Shown one piece after another: positions 16,963-25,649 of a stretch of DNA of 64,000 nucleotides. Under the pieces are notes generated by a model. The model saw only the letters and a list, made by a program, of their open reading frames with translations, searched no databases and was not told the origin of the DNA. This DNA is from JBFMDN01 sp040753915 (lineage in GTDB: Bacteria; Desulfobacterota; Desulfomonilia; Desulfomonilales; Desulfomonilaceae), in the NCBI GenBank assembly GCA_040753915.1, contig JBFMDN010000012.1, positions 1 to 64,000 on the forward strand. The letters are read 5' to 3'. Position 1 is the first letter of the stretch; the number at the start of each line of letters is the position of its first letter. The position numbers were made by a program, and so were the translations under genes.

Positions 16963-17490
16963 ATGAACGGCATCGGTTTATGTGCCATCTTCTCACGGCA
17001 AGGGGACTGGGCCTTTGACTACGCCCTCTCGTTGGCAAGGCACCACAAGACCAAGCTCAATATCTTTCATTTCTTGGAATCACCATACCAGCTCAGGCGG
17101 GATCTCGTCTTTGTCGATGCTGAGAAGAAAGAGGTGGCCGCTGTCACGCCAGAGCTCATCGCCAAAAAAGATAAGGAGCTCAGAGAGTCTTTTGACGACC
17201 GTCTGGGAGAGTATACGGATGTGGGGTTTCGCCTGTGCGAGGGAAACGACGAATGGGAGCTGCGAAAGTGCTTCCGCAGGGGGGAGTACGAAATACTGGT
17301 AGTCGGGTATCACGGAAAGGGAGTCCCTTTTGGGGGAACCACCACGATCAACGAATTCGCTGCCAAGTTCAAGGGACCCGTCGTTCTCGTCGGACCGGAT
17401 TCTCCCGACTCCTTCTACATCAACGAGCCGGCGAGGAAGCGATTGGAAGACTTGATGATCCCTGACGGTAAGTGGAAACTTATCGATTGA
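16963..17490 (+). CDS. Universal stress protein family
   Basis: A 175-residue UspA-like alpha/beta protein. The nucleotide-binding signature near the C terminus is present in modified form (VVGYHGKGVPFGG, then FKGPVVLVGPD). The N-terminal strand-helix (GIGLCAIFSRQGDWAFDYALSLARHH) fits the family, with an unusually long insert between about 45 and 75. The ATG at 16963 follows AGGAGG at 5 bases; an in-frame GTG at 16897 lacks a ribosome site. Usp proteins in anaerobes are linked to energy or oxidative stress; a link to the adjacent HdrED-like genes is inference from position. It may bind ATP, which cannot be settled from sequence. Confidence 0.8.
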   Translation: MNGIGLCAIFSRQGDWAFDYALSLARHHKTKLNIFHFLESPYQLRRDLVFVDAEKKEVAAVTPELIAKKDKELRESFDDRLGEYTDVGFRLCEGNDEWELRKCFRRGEYEILVVGYHGKGVPFGGTTTINEFAAKFKGPVVLVGPDSPDSFYINEPARKRLEDLMIPDGKWKLID

Positions 17491-17759
17491 GAAGATTGCT
17501 TTGAAGCTCGTGTGCACCGTGCGGCACGATTGAGACCGGATTCGGGATATGCAGGCCCATACGGGATTTCTCCAAGACGAACGTGAACAATGGCTTGAAC
17601 GCGGCCTTACCACGATCATGGCTTCCGTCGAGCTCACGCATGCCTTGTCCAAGAGGCCAGAGGGGACGGCACGACTTCCCGGATTCGGCGCATTCAGCCA
17701 TGGTGTTCAGGAATCCGGCCGTCGTTTGGAGGCACGCCGATTTCAGGAAAGGATCCTAC

Positions 17760-18053
17760 GTGAAATTCTCAACCAACGAGGAATTCGAGCTGCACGTCCA
17801 CAAGTGCTTCGGCAAAATTTTTGAGCTGCTTCAAAAGGTGGACGGTGTAGTGAAGGAAGGCGCGGACAAGGAAGAAGCCGCGGGCACAAGCGGAGTCATG
17901 TCCGATCTGCGGGATTGGGTGGAAGAAGCGATCCTTCATTGTCACTTGGCCTGGCAATATCACCGTCTCTCAAGGGTCTCAGGTAGAAACACCTGGGATA
18001 GCGTGGAAAGCAATCCTGCCTCCCCAGCCTCTCCTCCGTCCGACAACACCTGA
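17760..18053 (+). CDS. Hypothetical helical protein (97 aa)
   Basis: A 97-residue protein starting at GTG 17760 (MKFSTNEEFELHVHKCFGKIFELLQ), preceded by CAGGAAAGGA at about 7 bases. The first 75 residues look like a small helical bundle with an AILHCHLAWQYHRL helix; the last 20 (SVESNPASPASPPSDNT) are disordered. Starts further upstream in the same frame (17700 or 17583) add residues of non-coding character. No family recognised. Two His-x-His pairs and two Cys could bind metal, which is speculative. Confidence 0.55.
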   Translation: MKFSTNEEFELHVHKCFGKIFELLQKVDGVVKEGADKEEAAGTSGVMSDLRDWVEEAILHCHLAWQYHRLSRVSGRNTWDSVESNPASPASPPSDNT

Positions 18054-18139
18054 ACATCCGATGGGCTGCGCGCCGTCCCGGAGCCACGGGACCCATTCCC
18101 TCAACGCGGTCGACCACGAGGCAAACAACGTCAACTGGT

Positions 18140-20392
18140 TCAGGCGCGCGTCCCTGAGGCCTTGATCGACGGCGGGTTTTTCAGCGGGATTCTCGCAGTG
18201 AACACGGACCCCGATCCCAATTCGGACGCGACACGGATGCTACCGCCGTGCTCCTCGACGATCTTTCTCGTGACCACCAACCCAAGACCCGTCCCTTTCG
18301 ATCCCTTTGTCGAATAGAATTTCGTAAACAGGTTCTCCGCCACATCGTCACTCATTCCTGCGCCGGTGTCGGATACTTCGAAGACGACGCTGTCCGATTG
18401 GACGTATCCCGTAAGAGAAATTCGATGGCCTTCCTTGGACTCTGCCGCCAGGCATGCAGCGATGGCGTTCGAGACGAAATTCGATAAGCACGTGTGGATG
18501 CCGGCAGGATCGAGGACTGCTACGCCAAGTGAGTCAGGGAAGTTTCGGACCAGCTCGATGCTTTCCTTGGACACCTTTTCCCGGTACAGGGTATAGACGT
18601 CATGCAAGATCTCGGCAGGATCGCACTCCCGGTATTCCGGCTCTCTTTCCTTGGACGCGTAGAGAATGTCCTTCACTAGGTCTGAGACCTTGTTCACGTT
18701 CTTTTTCACCATCTCCCACCCTAGGCGAACGCGGTCCTCCTTTCCCTTGTTCAGACCGGAATCGACCATGTATACTCCGCCTTCCAGTCCTGCGAGGATG
18801 TTCTTGATGGAATGGGACATTCCGGCAATCGTTTCTCCCAGGGCGGCGAGCTCGCTTTGGAGGAGCTTCAGCTCACTGATATTCGTGCACATCTCCATCA
18901 CTGCGACCGTTGTCCCCTTCTCATCGGTGATAGGAGAAGTCTGAATCAACACGTGGATTTCTTTGCCATTGTGCCGCCAAACATCCTCGGAGCCGTGGGA
19001 TTGTCCGTCTGCAAAGGTTTTCTCAACCGGACAGTTGTCGCACTTGGTTTCCCTTCCCTTGTAAATCTTGTAACAATACTTTCCCCAACTGTCTCCAAAT
19101 TCTTCGGCAAACTGGTTGTTGTAAAATGCAATTCTGAAGTTCTTATCGACAACGGTCAGGAAACACGGGACGTTTTGAAAGAGATGGCGGAACTGTTCTT
19201 CTTTGCGCTTCAACTCCGCTTGCAGCCGCTCAACTCTTGTTACATCGACCGCCATTTCAAGGACTTCCGCTACATGGCCCTTTTCATCTCGAATGGGCGA
19301 AGTGTGAACAATGACAAATGCCTTTCGGTCACCGAGCGACCACACCTCTTCCGAGCGGTGCGAAAATCCATCGGCAAAGGTTTTCTCAACCTGACAATGG
19401 TCACACTTGGCATTTTTCCCCTTGAACCCCTGGTAACAAGGTCTGCCCACCTGCTCCCCGAACTCCGATTTGAACGACGCGTTGGCCGCAGTAATTCGGT
19501 AGTTTCGATCCACGACGGTCAAATAGCAGGGAACCTGTTCGAACAATTCCTGGAATTGGCGCCGGCTCTGCTCGAGCTGCCTGGTCCTGTCATTGATCTG
19601 CCGGCTCATGTCATCAAATATACGCGACAATTCAGCGATCTCGTTTGAGCCCCGCGCTGTCGACCCTTCAGGAGTGTACTGTCCTCGCGCCATCTTCCGT
19701 GCATTTTCCTGAAGCCTCTTGATGGGCGGTATGACACCCAGGACAACTGCCAGTCCGCTCGCACTGGAAATCAGAATAAAGAGGAGGAAAGCGAAAAGCA
19801 TGGTCTGAAATCTAAGGTCGTCTATCTTGGCCCTCAGATCGTGCAGAGGGACGGTGAGCTCCAACGCGCCGAGTGACTTTTCGGTGTACGGGCTGGCGTG
19901 ACAGCTCCCTGTCGAGCAGCTCACCGTATTCCTCAAAGGACTTACAACGTTGAGGCTGTTGCCGTTTTCCACAAACCGGTATTGTGCCCGAGTATTTTCA
20001 GCCACATCGCGGAGCAGCGGATTCCCCGAAGCAACCGATGCGCTGCCGAGGCTGAGGGCTCTGTCCATGTTGCTCGTGTAGTGTAGAACCCCCTTGTTAT
20101 CGTATATGTTGATTTCTTCGAAGTTTTCTTTCTCTCCGATGGCCCGCACGATCTGTTGGATCACTTCCCGATTCTTTGTCATCATGCCGTTCCAGATCGC
20201 GGCCTCAATCACCTCGGAGTCTTTCAACGCGCCATTGATCTTTTCGTGAATCAATGTCTGTTCCTGGCGAGATATCGCCTGATAGGCAAACGCCACCACT
20301 GCAACGAACGTGATCAGTCCTGCGAAAAAGCTTAGCTTGAAAGACAGGCTTGCAACAAACTTCCTGATGAATTCTGCCGATTGCTTGACCAT
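18140..20392 (-). CDS. Heme-c-type multi-PAS sensor histidine kinase
   Basis: A 750-residue membrane sensor. TM1 is at about 18-40 and TM2 at about 198-222; a HAMP domain follows (222-275). The extracytoplasmic domain between them carries C159-X4-C164-H165, a CX4CH heme c attachment motif. Two PAS domains (about 280-390 and 400-505) are near-duplicates. Each has the same cysteine set: C319-X10-C330-X2-C333 in the first and C440-X10-C451-X2-C454 in the second, each followed by VEKTFADG. The kinase core has the phosphoacceptor H527 in TIAGMSHSIKNIL, then an HATPase with DTGAGM and GTGLGL. It should sense redox state outside and, through the cysteines, perhaps inside the cell. Its partner receiver may be the lone CheY-like protein at 15981 (inference). 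Confidence 0.88.
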   Translation of the reverse strand: MVKQSAEFIRKFVASLSFKLSFFAGLITFVAVVAFAYQAISRQEQTLIHEKINGALKDSEVIEAAIWNGMMTKNREVIQQIVRAIGEKENFEEINIYDNKGVLHYTSNMDRALSLGSASVASGNPLLRDVAENTRAQYRFVENGNSLNVVSPLRNTVSCSTGSCHASPYTEKSLGALELTVPLHDLRAKIDDLRFQTMLFAFLLFILISSASGLAVVLGVIPPIKRLQENARKMARGQYTPEGSTARGSNEIAELSRIFDDMSRQINDRTRQLEQSRRQFQELFEQVPCYLTVVDRNYRITAANASFKSEFGEQVGRPCYQGFKGKNAKCDHCQVEKTFADGFSHRSEEVWSLGDRKAFVIVHTSPIRDEKGHVAEVLEMAVDVTRVERLQAELKRKEEQFRHLFQNVPCFLTVVDKNFRIAFYNNQFAEEFGDSWGKYCYKIYKGRETKCDNCPVEKTFADGQSHGSEDVWRHNGKEIHVLIQTSPITDEKGTTVAVMEMCTNISELKLLQSELAALGETIAGMSHSIKNILAGLEGGVYMVDSGLNKGKEDRVRLGWEMVKKNVNKVSDLVKDILYASKEREPEYRECDPAEILHDVYTLYREKVSKESIELVRNFPDSLGVAVLDPAGIHTCLSNFVSNAIAACLAAESKEGHRISLTGYVQSDSVVFEVSDTGAGMSDDVAENLFTKFYSTKGSKGTGLGLVVTRKIVEEHGGSIRVASELGSGSVFTARIPLKNPPSIKASGTRA

Positions 20393-20913
20393 CTTGGAGA
20401 GCCTTCACGATTGAGGTACCGCAATTCATCCGCGATGAATATCCGGCCGGGGACATCAATTGGATCGATTGGCGAGAAATTTTCCCGCAGGTACACGCTA
20501 CTCCCCAATGGACGCATGCGAGCATGATTTGTGCCAAAGTCTCTTACCCGACGGCATACAACCGTCCTCGAGCACAAGCCCACATGTCGGAACCCTCCAG
20601 GCAGGACAGTGCATGGCAATCTCCTGAATTTAGCTCACAATTTCTTGTGGAAGAATCCGGACAGTTCTTATGTGAGGTGACCCCCTGCCCCGTCAACCCG
20701 ATTTTCAGCCGCGGAAGATCCGGGCTTCCTGCAGTCATCGCTGGAGGCTAAACTCCGAATAGTGGCTCAATTTCAGTCACATGGCGGACTCTACGGGCAG
20801 GTGGACGGTCCGCCCTATCTGGCTCATTTGACTTCGTGTAAAGAATGCTGACACCCCGTCAGAGAGAGCCACGTTGGACCCGTGCTCTTTGGAAACGGCA
20901 CAGGTACTGTGAA
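20393..20913. other. Upstream region of the heme kinase gene
   Basis: About 520 bases between two minus-strand genes. A candidate sigma54 site is listed separately. An imperfect inverted repeat occurs around 20785-20815 (GGCGGAC...GTCCGCC). No gene supported. Confidence 0.4.
20522..20538 (-). promoter_or_regulatory. Candidate sigma54 promoter of the heme kinase gene
   Basis: Read on the minus strand the site is TTGGCAC-AAATC-ATGC, with ten bases between GG and GC. The -24 box is perfect and the -12 box has ATGC in place of TTGC. It lies 130 bases before the kinase start codon. Confidence 0.4.
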
Positions 20914-23538
20914 TCACCCGTAAAAGTATATGCCAATGGCTTTGATCAGGATCACTGACAATGTCACGACAACTGCAGCGTGCGAGACAAAGCCGATCAT
21001 TACTTTCCGCGGCGAATCACTGCTGTTGCGGCTGAGACGGTAAATGACCATCAAGCTGAGAACCAGACCTGCAAGGATCACTATCACTTGCGCAGCGTGG
21101 GTGATCGATGGCGAGATCTCTATGGCAACGGCTCGAAAGATCTCGAAGCCGAAGGTTTGCCAGGCCAGCTTCGGCAACTGGGTACCGAGGTGCACCAGAT
21201 AGTACGAATGGAACGCAAGGTACGCAGCTAGGGTGAGAGGAAGGAGCGCCAGACCGAAGCGCGCAAAATTGTCTCGAAAGCCGTCCCCGAAAACGCGGCG
21301 CGAGACCAACGATGCCGCGGCTGTTCCCCCATTGACGCCGAGCACGAGCAGTAGGAAGGTAACGGTAATTCGAGCCGTTTCTCCTAGCGGAAGGTGCGAG
21401 CTCACGTCCGCGTACCACGCCATTCTGACCATCATTTCGCTGAGGAGGCCACCGATCAGCCCGAGGACCAGAAAAGCCGTGCCCGCTCTGGGATTGCGAA
21501 TCTCCCAGATTTCACGGCCGGGCATCCTCAGATTAAGCGTGATGGCATCGTGCGGACAGTTCTTGATGCATTGTGCACATAGGTTGCACCAGCGGTTGCT
21601 ATGGAGTCTGGGACCGGCGTTCCCGAAGGGGCAGCCGTCGTCGGAGTCGGTTCCTACGTAGCACTCGTTCGTCGAACACTGAGAGATACACACATTGCGA
21701 TTTGCCCGCAATTCAATGAGCGAGGTCTTGGCAAGAATGCCGATCATCCCGCCAAGTCCGCAAAGATGCTGGCACCACGACTTGCGCTCGTACACTATTG
21801 CCACGAGTATTGCGGAGGCGAGCATGGCCAAAAGGAGCAGCCCCAGAATAACCGGCGAGCTTCGTATGTCCGTCACGGTCTCGAACCAGATAATAAAGAG
21901 AACCGCTCCTGCCACCACAAAATCACTGTGGAGCTTAAAGAAATCGGGAAACGGTTTACCGAGGTTCACCACGCGTTTTGCCAAATTGCTCATCGTCCCT
22001 ATGGGACAAATCGCGCACCAGGACCGTGCGCCGAGAAATGCTCCGAACATCAGCAAAGGCCACCCCAGGGCCCAACTTATCAGGGAGGCCGGGTTCTTCA
22101 AGGGGTCCGACGGGCCGAAGAACAGTACGGCCAACATAATGACGAAGAAGGGAGCAACAGCACTTTGGAGAATGGCGGGGAACAAAGGGCTTCGAACAGC
22201 CTGCTGCACGGGCTTGAATTGGAGCAGATTGAGCTTACCTTTTCCTTCAAACTTCTTGAGGTCAAATGAGATGTCTTCCGGCCGTAGCACGCCTCCGTGG
22301 GATACGAGGATGGCACGCTTCAGGGTAGTGGCCAGCTCCATGTCATTTCCCGGCCAACGGTAGTTCACAAGGATTTTCAAGGTTTCTTTGGGTAGCTCGG
22401 CCACCGGACGTCGCAGCTCCTGGCAATATTTGGACAGGTAATGGGTGACAAGGCCGGGGATTTCCCTGCGTCTTGTTCTCAGGGGGGGAATGGTGATTGC
22501 CCAATCCAGAAAGGAGTACAGCAAGGGGTGGTCCTCAACCGTAATCTCGGAGGCTTCCAATCGAGTCGTAGCGATGACGCGAACTTTCCCCTTCCTTGAG
22601 CGTACTCCTCCTGACCGACGAAACGTCCCTGTGACAAGAGCTTCGAGAAGCTTCAATTGCATTACGCGAGTAAGCTTGTCCACACCGCGAATCAGCAGGG
22701 TACCGCCTTCCGTCAGATCGAAGTATCCGGGTGACTCCTTCACCCCTCCATCGGGAGCCTGCTCTTCGGCTCCGAAAAAGAGCTCAACCTGCTTTCGAGT
22801 ACGACTCTCCTCGTCCACAGGGATTCCCTCCGGGGATACTCCATCGTTACCACCTATATCCACTCTGAGAAGATCGACCTGGAGGAACACCTCCTTGCCG
22901 TGATGGCTCATTCCGTAGAGGGAATGTGCGATCCCTTCTTTTCCCACACCGGGCTCCCCGATAATCAACACCGGGCAGTCCGAGGTAGCCAATTCCTCGA
23001 CGCGAGCGGTGACCCGCTTTCGGATGTAATCCCCCATGAAGAAGTCCGGGAACACGTGCTCTTGTCGACTTATCATGTCCTGGAGGGCTCGGCGCTTCAT
23101 CTTCGTCTCGAAGATGGTCTGATGCAAACGGATTATCTTGCGCCCGAGACTCGTTACCAACGGAATCGTGAATTCCGGCCCCTGCCTAAGAAGATTCTCG
23201 AAATCCGCGGGGGCTATCTCGATGACCGTGCAAGGTTCCTCTGCCACTACCAGCGAGCTCGAAGGCCATGGACCGCCTATGAAGAAGCTCACCTCAGCGA
23301 AAATGTCCCCCGACCTCAATTCATCGACGATCATTTTCTCGTCGCCTTCGCATAAAACTAGGCTAGCCCTCCCCGAGACGATATAGGTAACGTGATCTCC
23401 CCTGTTACCCGGCCCAACGATGTAATCACCGGTGTGGTACTCTCGAGGAACGACTTTGTCCCTCAGGATCTCTCGGATTGGCTCAGGGAATCGGTCGAGA
23501 GATCTGCCAATGGTCCCGGTGGGGGACAGCTTCCACAT
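20914..23538 (-). CDS. cNMP-binding / AAA+ / polyferredoxin membrane fusion
   Basis: An 874-residue three-part protein (numbering from MWKLSPTG). Residues 25-145 form a Crp-like cyclic-nucleotide domain (HTGDYIVGPGNRGDHVTYIVSGRASLV). Residues 165-430 resemble a sigma54-activator AAA+ domain with Walker A GEPGVGKE (194-201) and the RWPGNDMEL sensor block, but there is no GAFTGA loop and Walker B is TLLIRGVD. From about 455 follows a NapH/NosR-like membrane module with several helices and cysteine sets C508-X2-C511-P, C589-X3-C593, a cluster at C617-C636, and ferredoxin C651/C654/C657/C661. No DNA-binding domain is present. The start at 23538 follows GGGAGG at 9 bases. The protein could couple electron flow at the membrane to an AAA+ switch; this role is inference. 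The heme kinase gene lies downstream on the same strand. Confidence 0.88.
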   Translation of the reverse strand: MWKLSPTGTIGRSLDRFPEPIREILRDKVVPREYHTGDYIVGPGNRGDHVTYIVSGRASLVLCEGDEKMIVDELRSGDIFAEVSFFIGGPWPSSSLVVAEEPCTVIEIAPADFENLLRQGPEFTIPLVTSLGRKIIRLHQTIFETKMKRRALQDMISRQEHVFPDFFMGDYIRKRVTARVEELATSDCPVLIIGEPGVGKEGIAHSLYGMSHHGKEVFLQVDLLRVDIGGNDGVSPEGIPVDEESRTRKQVELFFGAEEQAPDGGVKESPGYFDLTEGGTLLIRGVDKLTRVMQLKLLEALVTGTFRRSGGVRSRKGKVRVIATTRLEASEITVEDHPLLYSFLDWAITIPPLRTRRREIPGLVTHYLSKYCQELRRPVAELPKETLKILVNYRWPGNDMELATTLKRAILVSHGGVLRPEDISFDLKKFEGKGKLNLLQFKPVQQAVRSPLFPAILQSAVAPFFVIMLAVLFFGPSDPLKNPASLISWALGWPLLMFGAFLGARSWCAICPIGTMSNLAKRVVNLGKPFPDFFKLHSDFVVAGAVLFIIWFETVTDIRSSPVILGLLLLAMLASAILVAIVYERKSWCQHLCGLGGMIGILAKTSLIELRANRNVCISQCSTNECYVGTDSDDGCPFGNAGPRLHSNRWCNLCAQCIKNCPHDAITLNLRMPGREIWEIRNPRAGTAFLVLGLIGGLLSEMMVRMAWYADVSSHLPLGETARITVTFLLLVLGVNGGTAAASLVSRRVFGDGFRDNFARFGLALLPLTLAAYLAFHSYYLVHLGTQLPKLAWQTFGFEIFRAVAIEISPSITHAAQVIVILAGLVLSLMVIYRLSRNSSDSPRKVMIGFVSHAAVVVTLSVILIKAIGIYFYG

Positions 23539-23983
23539 GACCGACATCCTCCCTTCTTTTCCCGCACGGGAGCGTAACGCTCTCTCAAGACTTTTACAGG
23601 AATAATTGGTGGTCGGCAATATGATGGGCCTGCCATTTCTCCAGTTCAGCGCGGCGCTCTCAGTCTATGGCTGCGCAACTTGCAGGTGCAAGCCGGAGAC
23701 AATTCTTTGAAGCTCTTTCACGATTGTGCGTCTCCCCCCTCGATGAACCCTGATCTGACCGTCCCGCAAGGCCAATCCGCGAGCAGCCACCGTAGTATAG
23801 GGAGGAAGAATGGTCGACTGTTTCAACCGTGCAGCGAGACTTTGAGCGGAACGTCTACCCGGAGGACGAATGGTTACGCGTGGTTTCGCATTTCCGTTGA
23901 CCCGTGCGACCGCCCACTGTAGAATTGGTTAGTCTACGCTCTCTTTTGATTCTAATTGACGCATTACGTGGGGGGCCTTGCTC
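23539..23983. other. Divergent intergenic region
   Basis: About 445 bases between the fusion gene (minus) and the PAS kinase gene (plus). No small gene or strong promoter is clear. GGGGGG at 23971 serves as the ribosome site of the kinase. Confidence 0.35.
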
Positions 23984-25231
23984 ATGATGGGGCAGGACGA
24001 ATATGGATGCGATCCTCGCGAGGAAACCTCGCAATTGAAGAGAATCGTGTCCGAGCTTGCCGCTGTCAGAGTGCAGCGCGATCGCGCCATGGAGGCGCTG
24101 CGAGGGAGCGAAGGAAGGGCACAGGCACTCCTGGACGCCGCATCTGACGCAGCAACCCTCGTACGAGCTGATGGAACCATACTGGCAGCCAATGAGGTCT
24201 CTGCGCGGGCATTCGGGCTCCCTCTCGATGCCATCATCGGTCGCAATATGTTCGACCTGTATCCTGTCGAGCTCGCCCAAGCACGAAGGACACGGATCGC
24301 TGAAGTGGTTAAATCAGGAGGTCCTGTGCGGTTTGTCGAAGGATGCAGTGAAACCTATGAAGAAATCTTGCTGCATCCCATTCGCGAGGGCGTGGGGCGC
24401 GTCGAGAAGATTGCAGTGTTCTGCAGGGACATAACCAGCCAGGTCCTCACCGAAATCGAGCTCCGTAAAGCAAAAGAAGCCGCCGAGACTGCGGACGTCG
24501 CCAAAAGCCGCTTCCTGGCAAATATGAGTCACGAGCTCCGAACCCCCCTTAATGCCATCATAGGGTTTTCCGAGATTCTTCAAGATGAGCTCTACGGTCC
24601 TCTTACCGACCAGCAAGTCAAGTACGTGGCATATGTGCGGGAGAGCGGGTACCATTTGCTTAGCGTTATCAATGAGATCCTCGATCTGGCAAAGATTGAG
24701 TCAGGTACAATGGATCTCGATTTTTCCGAGGTGTACCTGGCCGATGTCCTGGAAGCCGCCCTCGCCACAGTCAGCGACAAGGCCAAGAGAAATGACATTG
24801 GGCTCGAGGTCGGAATAGATGAATCCTTGAGCAGCATTCCCATTCTGGCGGACGTAACAAAGCTCAAACAGATCCTCTTCAACCTCCTCTCGAATGCCGT
24901 CAAGTTTGCCGCGCCGGGAGGAAACGTGACGCTTACGGCCCAAAGGAATGGAGAGCAATTGAAAATGAGCGTCTCGGACACGGGAATAGGATTGAGGCCT
25001 CAAGACTTGGAGCGCATCTTCGCTCCGTTCGAGCAGTTGGATGGCTCCTACAATAGACGAAGGGGAGGAACCGGACTGGGCCTGGCCCTGACAAAGAATC
25101 TGGTTGAGCTGCACGGGGGTCGGGTCTGGGCGGATAGCGAAGGACTCGGCAAAGGAAGCACCTTCACCGTTGTCATTCCTCTCCCGAAGGAATCGGTTTC
25201 TTTGTTCACTCCCGCAATTGATAGTCCCTAA
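23984..25231 (+). CDS. PAS-domain sensor histidine kinase
   Basis: A 415-residue soluble hybrid-free kinase. A short coiled coil (about 15-45) leads into one PAS domain (about 48-160; LLDAASDAATLVRADGTILAAN). The dimerisation/phosphoacceptor helix has the canonical NMSHELRTPLNAIIGFSEIL near residue 180. The ATPase domain shows N-box LLSNAVKF, DTGIGL and GTGLGLALTKNLVE. No transmembrane helix or cysteine cluster is present, so it senses an internal signal through the PAS domain. ATG 23984 or 23987 are equally possible after a G-rich ribosome site. No cognate regulator is adjacent. It is followed by the inverted-repeat element, which begins just after the stop codon. Confidence 0.9.
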   Translation: MMGQDEYGCDPREETSQLKRIVSELAAVRVQRDRAMEALRGSEGRAQALLDAASDAATLVRADGTILAANEVSARAFGLPLDAIIGRNMFDLYPVELAQARRTRIAEVVKSGGPVRFVEGCSETYEEILLHPIREGVGRVEKIAVFCRDITSQVLTEIELRKAKEAAETADVAKSRFLANMSHELRTPLNAIIGFSEILQDELYGPLTDQQVKYVAYVRESGYHLLSVINEILDLAKIESGTMDLDFSEVYLADVLEAALATVSDKAKRNDIGLEVGIDESLSSIPILADVTKLKQILFNLLSNAVKFAAPGGNVTLTAQRNGEQLKMSVSDTGIGLRPQDLERIFAPFEQLDGSYNRRRGGTGLGLALTKNLVELHGGRVWADSEGLGKGSTFTVVIPLPKESVSLFTPAIDSP

Positions 25232-25238
25232 GCAATAG

Positions 25239-25604
25239 GATTTCATAAGTACGGTTACGTATTCTGCCACGACTCAGTCGGGGATTTGCGCTCTGAAGGA
25301 GCGCACCTTGAGTAGCCACAGGTTTCAACCTGTGGTTCGGCACGGCACAACCACCAACCGACCCTGAAAGGGTCGACCAAGAGGATTCTCATCGCCAGGT
25401 ATAGGAACCGATCATGAATGAGCCTTGGTTCTCCTGCACTTACATGGTGGACCCCGTCAGGGTCCCCCCTTGTCGGTTTTTTCCTTCCGTGGGTTGAACC
25501 CCACGGCTACTCATGGTATGCCCCTTCGGGGCATGAAGCAATCAATGATCACCATCATTCCTCTTCTTAATAACCCTGAGATACGTAACCGTACTTATGA
25601 AATC
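25239..25604. mobile_element. 366-bp element with 24-bp terminal inverted repeats
   Basis: Positions 25239-25262 and 25581-25604 are perfect inverted repeats of 24 bases (left end begins GATTTCATAAGTACGG). The interior holds no gene but is a chain of short hairpins: GCGCTC-TGAAG-GAGCGC, CCACAGGTT/AACCTGTGG, CGACCCT/AGGGTCG, GACCC/GGGTC, CCGTGGG/CCCCACGG and CCCC-TTC-GGGG. The first end starts 8 bases after the PAS kinase stop. This is consistent with a miniature transposable element or a foldback cassette. No transposase is inside. Confidence 0.75.
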
Positions 25605-25649
25605 GTGTACTAAGCGACCAACGCGTCAGTCAGATCCGTTACCGACGTA

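Noticed and set aside
25239..25604. CRISPR array reading of the hairpin-rich element
   Set aside because: The stem-loops differ in sequence and spacing, and there is no repeated unit with unique spacers; no cas genes are nearby.
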